The notes under the pieces: generated by a model
What the model saw: the letters and a program-made list of their open reading frames with translations, nothing else
The model's database searches: none
Told to the model about the DNA's origin: nothing
Program-made: the position numbers and the translations under genes
Assembly (NCBI GenBank): GCA_030648675.1
Contig: JAUSGV010000139.1
Coordinates: 1-12,218 of the forward strand
Direction of reading: 5' to 3'
Length of the DNA stretch: 12,218 bases
Source: Dehalococcoidales bacterium
GTDB taxonomy: Bacteria; Chloroflexota; Dehalococcoidia; Dehalococcoidales; UBA2162
In this document: one piece after another, positions 1 through 6,434 of the stretch
Numbering within the stretch: the first letter of the stretch is position 1
Layout of the letters: each line of letters opens with the position of its first letter

Positions 1-1
1 G

Positions 2-115
2 ACCGCTCGCATGAGACATGGTTTTAATGCGGACGGAAAGACGGGCTACTACGGTTACAAATGGAAAGATGCTGTTGAAACCGTCGAGTTGCTCGTTTGG
101 CGTTCCCTGGCTTAA
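2..115 (+). CDS. 3' end of an unrecognised gene (partial, runs off the left edge)
   Basis: An open frame enters from the left edge and ends at TAA 113-115, giving a 37-residue C-terminal tail. It contains a segment reading GYYGYKWKDAVETVELL and codon usage looks normal, so it resembles real coding sequence. I do not recognise the family, and no domain can be named from so little. The next frame (97-276) also looks coding-like, so the two could be one gene split by a frameshift near position 113. That is inference. The gene's start lies outside the window. Confidence 0.4.
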   Translation, partial: TARMRHGFNADGKTGYYGYKWKDAVETVELLVWRSLA

Positions 116-276
116 TTAAATCGAGTGTTGAGGCTATTGAAGGCGAACTGGTCTACTATATCCGCGAGAAAACCGGCAAATGGCCCAAATACCAGATGGA
201 GATACACTTTCATTCCGACGTGACGGAAGGTGAGAGCCAGATTGCCCGGTCAATACTATCTCAATGTATAAAATAA
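97..276 (+). pseudogene. coding-like fragment, possibly a frameshifted continuation of the gene at the left edge
   Basis: A 59-codon open frame runs from a possible TTG at 97 to TAA at 274-276. It encodes a soluble, charged segment including GELVYYIREKTGKWPKYQ. There is no good start codon or ribosome binding site, and it overlaps the end of the preceding frame by 19 bases. Reading the two frames as one continuous protein with a single frameshift near 113 gives a plausible C-terminal region, so a decayed gene is the simplest reading. It could instead be a short free-standing ORF. The family is not recognised. Confidence 0.25.
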
Positions 277-340
277 CAAGCATCATACTCAGATCCGATT
301 CCAATTCGCATGAAATCAATGACATCGAAGAGAGGAACGG

Positions 341-541
341 CTAAGGTTCCATCTGAAACATTAGCGCAGTAGCTACACTCACTTCTTGTTGAGATATCTG
401 AAGACTGGTGACCTGGGGCTCGTGATCCTCGACCAATCTGACCAGTGAGAGAATACCCTGTAACAAATCACGATCTGACGACGCAGCCTGATGTCCGGCC
501 AGTTTGCCATCAATTACCCAACTAAAATTAAGATGGTTCAT
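341..541 (-). pseudogene. truncated dual-specificity phosphatase-like gene (N-terminal part only)
   Basis: From the ATG at 541 the frame encodes about 66 residues beginning MNHLNFSWVIDGKLAGH, then SSDRDLLQGILSLVRLVED. This resembles, from memory of the family, the N-terminus of bacterial/archaeal dual-specificity (DSPc-like) phosphatases, where a WVIxGKLAG motif is followed by a GI.SLV.L.E strand. Such proteins are usually about 150-170 residues and carry a catalytic HCxxGxxRT loop in the second half. Here the frame stops at 341-343 after an unrelated tail, and no such loop is encoded further left. A few residues also seem missing between DLL and GILS. I therefore call it a decayed remnant. 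An upstream ATG at 604 would add 21 residues that do not look like the family. No strong ribosome binding site is visible. Confidence 0.5.
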
Positions 542-741
542 ATATATATCTTGCTCTTTTGCTATTCCGTTTGCTATTCTTTGTTTACAACTGTTAGTCA
601 CCATTGAGTGTAATTTGCCATTCGAGCGTAGTGATAAAAGGTGGCAATTTAAGGCTAAAAGTGACTTTATAGACGCACTTCGAAACCGTTGGTCGCGGGT
701 TCGACCCAGAAGACTATTTCCACCGTTCCTAGAGTAATCTT
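542..741. other. intergenic gap upstream of dinB
   Basis: The 200 bases between the phosphatase remnant and dinB show no convincing gene on either strand. The dinB start at 742 has no clear Shine-Dalgarno sequence before it. No promoter could be assigned with confidence. A GTTCGA-type motif at 691-707 superficially resembles a tRNA T-arm but does not fold as one. Confidence 0.4.
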
Positions 742-1917
742 ATGGCAATAAGAACCATCATTCATATCGACCTCAATGCTTTCTTCGTCTCGGTAGAGCA
801 GGTTCTCAACCCTGAGCTCAAGGGAAAACCTGTCGTAGTCGGCGGTAAGCCCGGCCGGAGAGGGGTCGTTGCGACAGCTCCCTACGAAGCCCGAGCCTTC
901 GGCCTTCACTCTGCCATGCCGATTGTAACTGCCGCTCGATTATGTCCGGAAGCCATCTTTATCGAAGGTAACTTTGCCAGATATCGCGAATTCTCGCAGA
1001 AGTTCATGGCTATCCTGAATGATTTCTCGCCTTTTATCGAGCCCATGGGCATCGACGAAGCCTACATGGATGTAACCGGGTTTGAATCATTACACGGCTC
1101 TATCCGGCAGATGGCGGTAGCCATGAAGCAGCGAATACGCAATGAGTTGGTAATATGTGCTTCGGTTGGTATCGCCAGTTGTAAAGTGGTAGCCAAAGTA
1201 GCGTCGGACCTCTCTAAGCCGGATGGGCTTATCGAAGTACCGCCTGGGGAAGAGCGTAACTTCCTTGCCCCGCTGCCGGTAGATAAGTTGCCCGGAGTCG
1301 GGAAGCAGTCCATGAAGATGATGAAAAGCCTGTGCATACATACGATAGGAGACCTCGCCATAGTATCGGCTCTTACGTTGAAAAGTCGCTTCGGTAGCGC
1401 CGGCGAAACTATGCTTAACTTCGCCAACGGAATTGATGATAGTAAGGTGCTACCGCCGGGTGAATCCAAATCCATAAGCAGAGAGACCACTTTTGGAGAG
1501 GATACCCGCGACAGACCGTTTCTGAAAGCGACTTTATGGCGTCAAAGCGAAAAGGTAGGTGCTGACCTTCGGGAAAAGGGGAAGCAGGCAAGATGCGTAA
1601 CTCTGAAATTGAGATACGCTGATTTTACGACAATTACACGCAGTCGCACAGTTCAAGAAAATGTCGGTACCGACCACGCGATATTTGAGACAGGGACTGA
1701 GTTGCTTGAGCAGGCACTGACGGTGGAAAAGCAGGCGGTGCGGTTGATAGGGATCGGAGTATCGAACCTGGTAGAGCCGAGCCAGCAGGCGACCCTGTTT
1801 ACTCCCTCTGTCCGTAAACTGGAGGAATTGAACAAGACCGTCGACCGCATCCGGAATCGGTACGGTTTTGGTGCCATTAAAACAGGAAGAACAATCCGGT
1901 TGAAAGATATAAACTAG
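742..1917 (+). CDS. dinB: DNA polymerase IV (Y-family translesion polymerase)
   Basis: A 391-residue Y-family polymerase that copies past damaged template bases, with low fidelity, in the cytoplasm. The palm carries the metal-binding acidic residues: D10 in HIDLNAFF, and D105-E106 in the GIDEAYMD motif. F15 sits at the steric-gate position that excludes ribonucleotides. A helix-hairpin-helix segment (LPGVGKQS, about 183-190) and the little-finger domain (about 245-345) follow. QATLF at 349-353 fits a beta-clamp binding motif of the QxxLF type, placed before rather than at the very C-terminus. The length is slightly above the roughly 350 residues of E. coli Pol IV. The ATG at 742 puts the first catalytic Asp at the family's usual distance. 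The stop codon TAG (1915-1917) lies within the 4-bp duplication made by the neighbouring MITE. It converges with uvrC across a repeat island, and no LexA-like operator was recognised. Confidence 0.95.
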   Translation: MAIRTIIHIDLNAFFVSVEQVLNPELKGKPVVVGGKPGRRGVVATAPYEARAFGLHSAMPIVTAARLCPEAIFIEGNFARYREFSQKFMAILNDFSPFIEPMGIDEAYMDVTGFESLHGSIRQMAVAMKQRIRNELVICASVGIASCKVVAKVASDLSKPDGLIEVPPGEERNFLAPLPVDKLPGVGKQSMKMMKSLCIHTIGDLAIVSALTLKSRFGSAGETMLNFANGIDDSKVLPPGESKSISRETTFGEDTRDRPFLKATLWRQSEKVGADLREKGKQARCVTLKLRYADFTTITRSRTVQENVGTDHAIFETGTELLEQALTVEKQAVRLIGIGVSNLVEPSQQATLFTPSVRKLEELNKTVDRIRNRYGFGAIKTGRTIRLKDIN

Positions 1918-2137
1918 TGTAGTGTCTTACAAAAGGGTTTACAGATGAGGATAACAAGTGACAACTCAAAATCCCCCTTAGTCCCCCTTTTCCAAAGGGG
2001 GAGAGTTCTTCCTTAGTCTGCCTTTTCCAAAGGGGGGAGAGTCCTTCCTTAGTCTGCCTTTTCCAAAGGGGGGAGAGTCCTTCCTCCTCTTTCGAGGGAA
2101 GCAGACAGCTATGTAAATATATTTAAGAGACACTACA
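1918..2137 (+). mobile_element. MITE-like element, copy 1 (220 bp, expanded core)
   Basis: The left end reads TGTAGTGTCTTAC and the right end is its imperfect inverted copy, with 10 perfect bp and about 20 of 28 bp matching overall. It is bounded by a CTAG duplication (1914-1917 and 2138-2141). The body matches copies 2 and 3 except for 72 extra bp made of two additional 36-bp units. There is no transposase, so it is non-autonomous. The family of the mobilising enzyme is not evident. Four-bp CTA-type duplications occur with some IS5- and IS701-group transposases (established knowledge, only suggestive here). Confidence 0.85.
1973..2080 (+). repeat. three tandem 36-bp hairpin units in MITE copy 1
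   Basis: Units lie at 1973-2008, 2009-2044 and 2045-2080. Each contains the core TTTTCCAAAGG flanked by C-rich and G-rich arms. The first unit forms an 8-bp stem (1983-1990 with 1994-2001). Units 2 and 3 are nearly identical to each other and differ from unit 1 mainly in the C-rich arm (CTTAGTCTGCC instead of CTTAGTCCCCC). Copies 2 and 3 of the element carry only one unit. Confidence 0.9.
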
Positions 2138-2141
2138 CTAG

Positions 2142-2355
2142 CAACGGAAACTCGCGATGACAGTTTGGGGAAAGGCTGGATTCCGTGTCGTGGCACGGAA
2201 TGGTAACGAGGGCAACCGAGATTGATTGGGTTCAAATCGATTTCGAATCTCGTAATGACAGATTGGAAATGGATTCTCCGCCTGAAGCGGAGAATGACAG
2301 AACAGAAGTTAGGACTTCGATAAATACGTAGTCAAGCTGGAAATCCGTCTGGCCT
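2142..2355. repeat. REP-like hairpin cluster between dinB and uvrC
   Basis: This gap holds short hairpins, each followed by a variant of ATGACAG. The clearest are ATTCCGTG/CACGGAAT (2180-2187 with 2194-2201) and ATTCTCCGC/GCGGAGAAT (2273-2281 with 2287-2295, a 9-bp perfect stem). An outer pair CGAGATT/AATCTCG brackets 2217-2252. The same trailing ATGACAG motif appears at the uvrC 3' end and inside uvrC. The hairpins could stabilise mRNA ends or help terminate the convergent dinB and uvrC transcripts, but none has a clear T-tract. No gene is seen here. Confidence 0.6.
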
Positions 2356-4506
2356 TTACAATGACAGGTTATCTTTTACCTTTTGGGCCAAAGTCGAACT
2401 CATACCAGCGGCGGCGGCGAGGTCGGCGGTACTGGCTTCGCGAATACCATGTATGGAACCGAATTTGCGGAGCAAAGCCCGCTTCCGTTTCTTGCCGATG
2501 CCGGGAATGGTATCCAGAACAGAGGCAAACGACTCTTTTTTCCTTATGTTCCGGTGATAGGTAATCGCGAAGCGGTGGGCTTCGTCGCGCAGCCGCTGCA
2601 GCATTTGCCTCGCCGGAGAAAACGGCGGTAAAACGATAGGATTCGAGCGTCCGGGGATAAATATCTCTTCTCGTTCTTTAGCCAGGCCGGCGGCCGGTAC
2701 AGCTTCGGCACCGGCTGCCTTCATCGCGGCCAAAGCAGCGTTAAGCTGCCCTTTTCCGCCGTCGATAAGGACGAGGTCGGGGATTTTGGACCATTCGGAA
2801 GTATCTCTAACACCCTCACCTTGATCCTCTCCCCTCAAGGGAGAGGAAATAGTTGAAGGTCCTTCGGCATCCTTCGGCGGTCCTTCGGCAAGCTCCCCTC
2901 GGCTTCGCTCGGGGTAAACAGGACGAGCGGAAAAAGAGGCAATTTCATAATTAACGGGATTACCCGGGATTACTTCGCCTTGAGCCTGCGGGCTCAATGG
3001 TCTCGCAATGACAGGTTGTTGGAGGCTTCCTTCGACAATTTCATAATTAATGGGATTAACCGGGATTGCTTCGCCTTGAGCCTGCGGGCTCAATGGTCTC
3101 GCAATGACAGGTTGTTGGAGGCCGCCTTCGGCGGCCTGACTTCGTTTGAAGCGCCTCTTCAGGACTTCCGCGAGCATGGCGTAGTCGTCGGCTCCGGTAA
3201 CCATCTTGATGCGAAAGCGGCGATAATCGGCCGTTTTCGGTTTTCCTATCTCGAAGACGACCATGCTGCCTACCGGCATTTTACCCTGAATGTTGGAAAT
3301 GTCGTAGCACTCCATTCGCTCCGGAAGCCGGGGCAGATTCAGGGCTTTCTTGATTTCCTCCATGGCGGCGGTCAGGTCGGAAGGCGTTTGCGGTTGTCTC
3401 AATTTCAACTGCTGCAGCCCTTGTTCGGCGTTAGAGGCGACCATATCCACCAATTGTTTTTGCTTGCCTCTTGCCGGTACATGCAGGCGTACACGCGACC
3501 CTCTTCGACTCCCGAGCCATTCTTCGATATTCGCTTTATCTTCCACCGGGTATTGCAGCATGATCAGCGGAGGTATATGGGTTGCTGAGCTATAGAACTG
3601 CTTGACGAAACTGGACATGATCTGTGTCGGTTCTTCGGAACTGACTCCTTGCAGCGTAAAGGTCTCCCGTCCGATCACCCTGCCGTCACGGACCAGGAAA
3701 ATCTGCACAGCGGCGATATCTTTTTCTACGGCAAAAGCAATAACATCCTGCTCGCCAACGACGGGAAAGGCTATTTTTTGACCCTCGATAACGCGTTCTA
3801 TGGCCGCAATCTGGTCTCTGATGGCGGCAGCCTTTTCGAATTCGAGTGATTCCGATGCTGTCTCCATTTTGCTTCGCAACTGCTTGAGGATAGCGTCCTG
3901 TTTGCCTTCAAGGAACAGGATCACCTGTTTTATTATCTTCGCGTATTCTTCTTTGTCGGTATTCCCGGCGCAAGGCCCGACGCACTGTCCGATGTGGTAT
4001 TCGAGGCAAGCCCGGGAAGCGGTGTCGAAAACAGGTTTAGAGCAGGTGCGGAAACGGAAGATCTTTTTCAAGACCTTCAGCGTTTCGCGTACCGACCAGG
4101 GGCTGGTGAAGGGACCGAAATACCGGCCGCCGTCCTCCAGGACACGCCGCGTCAGAAAAATCCTCGGCCATTCTTCTTTCAGGTCGATCTTGAGAAAGGG
4201 AAAGGCTTTGTCGTCCTTCAAGCGTACGTTGTAATGCGGGCGGTAACGTTTTACCAGGTTTTGTTCGAGAACGAGAGCTTCCTGTTCGGAGTTCGTGACA
4301 AAAAATTCGAGGTCCCGGATGCGGGCAACCAATTGCTGCGTTTTTCCCGTCAAATTGTCCGGTTTTTGGAAATAAGAGCGCACGCGGTTCCGGAGCTTGT
4401 TGGCTTTTCCGACGTAGATAATAGTGCTCTTATCATCCTTGAAAAGGTAGACGCCGGGCCGGAAGGGCAGGGTATTTAGTTGGTCGACAATGGATGGATC
4501 AGTCAC
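2356..4506 (-). CDS. uvrC: UvrABC excision nuclease subunit C, with a large in-frame repeat insertion
   Basis: UvrC makes the two incisions of nucleotide excision repair after UvrAB load it on damaged DNA. The 716-residue product shows a GIY-YIG nuclease domain (about 13-92; GVY at 18-20, YVG at 31-33), four cysteines C155, C167, C175 and C179 at the positions known in the family to hold an iron-sulfur cluster, a UVR helix pair (about 212-242), the RNase H-like second nuclease with D402 (YDISN), D441 (GADDY), D582 (LIDGGKGQ) and H644, and a C-terminal helix-hairpin-helix tail (about 664-710). UvrC proteins are usually about 600 residues. The excess lies between D441 and D582, which are 141 apart here versus 28 in E. 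coli. That stretch (roughly 456-570) is made of intergenic-type repeats read in frame. The start is a GTG at 4504-4506, preceded weakly by AGGTG; no better ATG fits. The last codons fall in an ATGACAG repeat tail. All key residues are intact, so it may still function. Confidence 0.95.
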   Translation of the reverse strand: MTDPSIVDQLNTLPFRPGVYLFKDDKSTIIYVGKANKLRNRVRSYFQKPDNLTGKTQQLVARIRDLEFFVTNSEQEALVLEQNLVKRYRPHYNVRLKDDKAFPFLKIDLKEEWPRIFLTRRVLEDGGRYFGPFTSPWSVRETLKVLKKIFRFRTCSKPVFDTASRACLEYHIGQCVGPCAGNTDKEEYAKIIKQVILFLEGKQDAILKQLRSKMETASESLEFEKAAAIRDQIAAIERVIEGQKIAFPVVGEQDVIAFAVEKDIAAVQIFLVRDGRVIGRETFTLQGVSSEEPTQIMSSFVKQFYSSATHIPPLIMLQYPVEDKANIEEWLGSRRGSRVRLHVPARGKQKQLVDMVASNAEQGLQQLKLRQPQTPSDLTAAMEEIKKALNLPRLPERMECYDISNIQGKMPVGSMVVFEIGKPKTADYRRFRIKMVTGADDYAMLAEVLKRRFKRSQAAEGGLQQPVIARPLSPQAQGEAIPVNPINYEIVEGSLQQPVIARPLSPQAQGEVIPGNPVNYEIASFSARPVYPERSRGELAEGPPKDAEGPSTISSPLRGEDQGEGVRDTSEWSKIPDLVLIDGGKGQLNAALAAMKAAGAEAVPAAGLAKEREEIFIPGRSNPIVLPPFSPARQMLQRLRDEAHRFAITYHRNIRKKESFASVLDTIPGIGKKRKRALLRKFGSIHGIREASTADLAAAAGMSSTLAQKVKDNLSL
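2797..3141 (-). repeat. mosaic of intergenic-type repeats translated inside uvrC
   Basis: About 345 bp encode residues ~456-570 of UvrC, absent from ordinary UvrC proteins. Read along uvrC, the order is: a perfect hairpin at 3120-3136 (7-bp stem, TTC loop); two 96-bp direct repeats (2941-3132), each with a TTGAGCC/GGCTCAA hairpin; a segment with three CCTTCGGC copies and a CCCCGAGCGAAGCCGAGGGG-like palindrome (about 2862-2914); and a CCTCTCCC/GGGAGAGG hairpin (2826-2846). The frame stays open throughout. Confidence 0.85.
2941..3132 (-). repeat. 96-bp tandem direct repeat within uvrC
   Basis: Copies at 2941-3036 and 3037-3132 begin with AATTTCATAATTAA and share the core GAGCCTGCGGGCTCAATGG, then GCAATGACAGGTTG. 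Offset is exactly 96 bp (32 codons), so the duplication preserves the frame. Both encode the peptide LQQPVIARPLSPQAQGE. Hairpin stems lie at 2980-2986/2991-2997 and 96 bp further on. Confidence 0.92.
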
Positions 4507-4877
4507 AATGCACCTATGCTTTGCTGGTCAATTACCCGAATTAAATAATCAATACCCAAGAAACAAGATACCAGATATAAGAACGAAATACGAATTTCGT
4601 CCCGATTTGCATATCCCGATTCCCTTCGGTCATGCGGGACAGAGCGGGATAGCTTCGGGGCGAAATCCGAAATGCCGATTGCGATGCGGCATCCCGAAGG
4701 GGTGTCAGGATCGGGACAAATCCAAAATCAAAATTAAAAAATCTAAACTCGTCGAAGTCTTTATTCCCCTCACCTTAATCCTCTCCCGCAAGGGGAGAGG
4801 AAATTAGTGGGGAAACCGGAAAATCTCCCTTAATCCCTCTTTGCGAAAGAGGGAAAGAACGGCTGAATCCTCAGGGA
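4507..4877. repeat. repeat-filled gap between the A22 protease gene and uvrC
   Basis: The 371-base gap has no gene. It holds a CATATCCCGATTC repeat (from 4610, also found at 6111 and 6294), low-complexity CAAAATCAAAATTAAAA sequence (about 4720-4745), and two clear hairpins. CCTCTCCC/GGGAGAGG lies at 4780-4800 in the same sequence context as a hairpin inside uvrC, and CCCTCTTT/AAAGAGGG at 4835-4853. Both hairpins lie just past the 3' end of the A22 protease gene and could terminate it or protect its mRNA, though no proper T-tract follows on the - strand. The uvrC promoter must lie in the part near 4507, but no convincing -35/-10 pair was found. Confidence 0.55.
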
Positions 4878-5834
4878 CTAGAAGCGGGGTAAGCCGGCGG
4901 TAATGAGCAGCCCGATTATTGAAAACGCCGCGATCGGCGGCAGGGCCGGCATGGCTTTCCCTTTAAGGAATACCGCCTGGATCACGTAGGCACCGGCCAG
5001 TCCCAGGAGCGTAAATACCGCCATGATAAGAGCGCTGCTCAAGGAACGGGAGGCGTAAACCGAGCACGTGATCAAAACAGCAAATCCGATGTCACCGCCG
5101 CCTAAAACCGATTCCGTTCGTTCGGAAGGTTTTGTTTCGACCAATTCTTTTACTTTATTTTGGCTTAAATTCGCGCCCCATCCGCGAAGACTATGGGGTA
5201 TGATAAATGCCGGGAGGTTGTCCGATTCCGATAATTTTTCGGTCATCCAAACCATATAGCCGAAGCGGACGGCCAGGAAATCGTAAACGGCGATTGCGGC
5301 CACGATGAGCATCGTCGTCCAGGGCGAAATCAACCGGCCGAAAACTGCCCCCAGGGCGGCCATTGATAGAAGCATGGCCAGGTTGTGCAGCCAGATGCGG
5401 CGTACGAAGAACCATGCTATGCCCACCGCGCCGGCGGCGGTAAGTGTCACCCAAAAGGGGAACCAGAACAGGAACATGATGAAAGCTCCCCAGGCAAACA
5501 AAAGTGTGAACACCAGTCTCAGGACAAGCATTAATTTGGAAACCGGGATGAAGAAAAGGAGGCCGCCAATGACAATCACCGCAGCCAGGAAGTAAATCAG
5601 GATCGGACCGAACGACGAGTACGACTCGACCGGGATGACTTCACCGGAAGGCGTAGTAACGTTCTGCGGCCAGAAGACGACGGTTTCCGGCGGACTTGGG
5701 GGCAGAGCGAGGTTTTTAGTCGCCAGGTACGGGTCTTCCCGTGAAATGACGGCAAGGGCAAGGCCTTGAACCAGAATAAGTATCAAGAGACTCCAGAATA
5801 CCGGGTGAAGCCTCCAATGTTTCTTTTCTTGCAT
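4878..5834 (-). CDS. presenilin/SPP-like A22 intramembrane aspartyl protease
   Basis: An integral membrane protein of 318 residues from the ATG at 5834. Family A22 enzymes cut substrates inside the membrane using two aspartates. Here D185 lies in AVYDFLAV and D248 in GGGDIGF, the paired YD and GxGD motifs; PALPP at 295-299 is the conserved PAL motif near the last helix. About nine hydrophobic segments are visible (near 11-30, 74-97, 101-123, 125-144, 150-169, 173-196, 248-262, 266-290, 299-315), with a soluble loop of about 50 residues before the second catalytic helix. The order fits the DUF1119/SPP-like prokaryotic branch, common in archaea. An upstream TTG (5894) would add 20 residues encoded by low-complexity CAAAGTTCAAA sequence, so I prefer 5834. 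A promoter placed 9 bases before that ATG suggests a leaderless mRNA. It is a single gene bounded by repeats. The substrate is unknown. Confidence 0.85.
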   Translation of the reverse strand: MQEKKHWRLHPVFWSLLILILVQGLALAVISREDPYLATKNLALPPSPPETVVFWPQNVTTPSGEVIPVESYSSFGPILIYFLAAVIVIGGLLFFIPVSKLMLVLRLVFTLLFAWGAFIMFLFWFPFWVTLTAAGAVGIAWFFVRRIWLHNLAMLLSMAALGAVFGRLISPWTTMLIVAAIAVYDFLAVRFGYMVWMTEKLSESDNLPAFIIPHSLRGWGANLSQNKVKELVETKPSERTESVLGGGDIGFAVLITCSVYASRSLSSALIMAVFTLLGLAGAYVIQAVFLKGKAMPALPPIAAFSIIGLLITAGLPRF

Positions 5835-5843
5835 TTGAATAGG

Positions 5844-5872
5844 ATTGTAACCCAGCCGCGCGTGAAGGACAA
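5844..5872 (-). promoter_or_regulatory. predicted promoter of the A22 protease gene
   Basis: On the - strand: TTGTCC (-35, 5867-5872), a 17-base spacer, and TACAAT (-10, 5844-5849). Only nine bases separate the -10 box from the ATG at 5834, so transcription would begin within a few bases of the start codon. No Shine-Dalgarno sequence is present, consistent with a leaderless transcript. Confidence 0.5.
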
Positions 5873-5955
5873 GTCGACAAAGATCAAAGTTCAAATTTCA
5901 AAGCTCAAAGTTCAAAACTGACGAATTATATCCGAAGCACGAAATACCTCCCTAT

Positions 5956-6103
5956 TGTAGTGTCTTACAAAAGGGTTTACAGATGAGGATAACAAGTGAC
6001 AACTCAAAATCCCCCTTAGTCCCCCTTTTCCAAAGGGGGAGAGTCCTTCTTCCTCTTTCGGGGGAAACAGACAGTTATGTAAATATATTTACGAGACACT
6101 ACA
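5956..6103 (+). mobile_element. MITE-like element, copy 2 (148 bp)
   Basis: Same ends and body as the other two copies: TGTAGTGTCT at the left, AGACACTACA at the right, and a single 36-bp hairpin unit. It is bounded by CTAT on both sides (5952-5955, 6104-6107), which independently fixes the element's ends. It sits 122 bp upstream of the A22 protease start, left end facing that gene. A 64-codon frame starting at 5983 crosses the element but is not a real gene. Confidence 0.88.
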
Positions 6104-6205
6104 CTATTTTCATATCCCGATTCTCCCCCCGATGCGGTACGGAGCATAAGATCCGATGCGATCGAAGGAAAAGCTAAAAAGAAAAAGGACGAACGTGAAT
6201 TTCAT

Positions 6206-6242
6206 AAGGCGAGGCCTTGCGTGAGCAAGGCCTCGCCTTTTT
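6206..6242 (+). terminator. terminator-like hairpin, rightward
   Basis: A perfect 15-bp stem (6206-6220 with 6225-6239) with a GTGA tetraloop is followed by a T-run (6238-6242). The T-run is on the + strand, so it would stop rightward transcription, while all genes nearby point left. It may act against antisense transcription, or just be a repeat. Confidence 0.45.
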
Positions 6243-6381
6243 GAAACTCCGCTGCTGCGGAAAAAACAACAAAGAATGCCGATTCGTCAAACTCATATCC
6301 CGATTCTCTTCAGTCATAAGGGAAGCCCCCCCCCGATGCGATACGGGGCAAAGCCAAAAGAGACGAGGGTGTGAACTTCAT

Positions 6382-6434
6382 AAGGCGAGGCCTTGCTCCC
6401 CTCGGCGGGGTAAAGAGCAAGGCCTCGCCTTTTT
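6382..6434 (+). terminator. second terminator-like hairpin, rightward
   Basis: A 16-bp perfect stem (6382-6397 with 6416-6431) encloses a smaller CCCC/GGGG hairpin (6398-6401 with 6407-6410) and runs into a T-tract ending at 6434. It lies 43 bases past the rho stop. Read leftward from rho the stem is followed by TTATG, not a T-run, so it is not a classic intrinsic terminator for rho. Confidence 0.45.

Noticed and set aside
691..707. GGTTCGA motif resembling a tRNA T-arm or integration-site tRNA remnant
   Set aside because: The T-stem does not pair with a standard 7-base loop (only the closing G-C matches), no acceptor or anticodon stem can be drawn, and no CCA follows.
1973..2080. Tandem 36-bp repeats as a CRISPR array
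   Set aside because: Units are directly adjacent with no spacers, and no cas genes are present.
2980..3588. 202-codon frame antisense to uvrC
   Set aside because: Shadow of the strongly conserved uvrC frame, partly through repeats; no domain seen.
5835..5894. A22 protease starting at the TTG at 5894
   Set aside because: The extra 20 residues come from low-complexity CAAAGTTC repeats and would lie upstream of the predicted transcription start.
5983..6177. 64-codon frame through MITE copy 2
   Set aside because: It crosses the element's terminal repeat and target duplication, its middle is just the hairpin repeat in translation, and the corresponding frames of the other copies end in different places.
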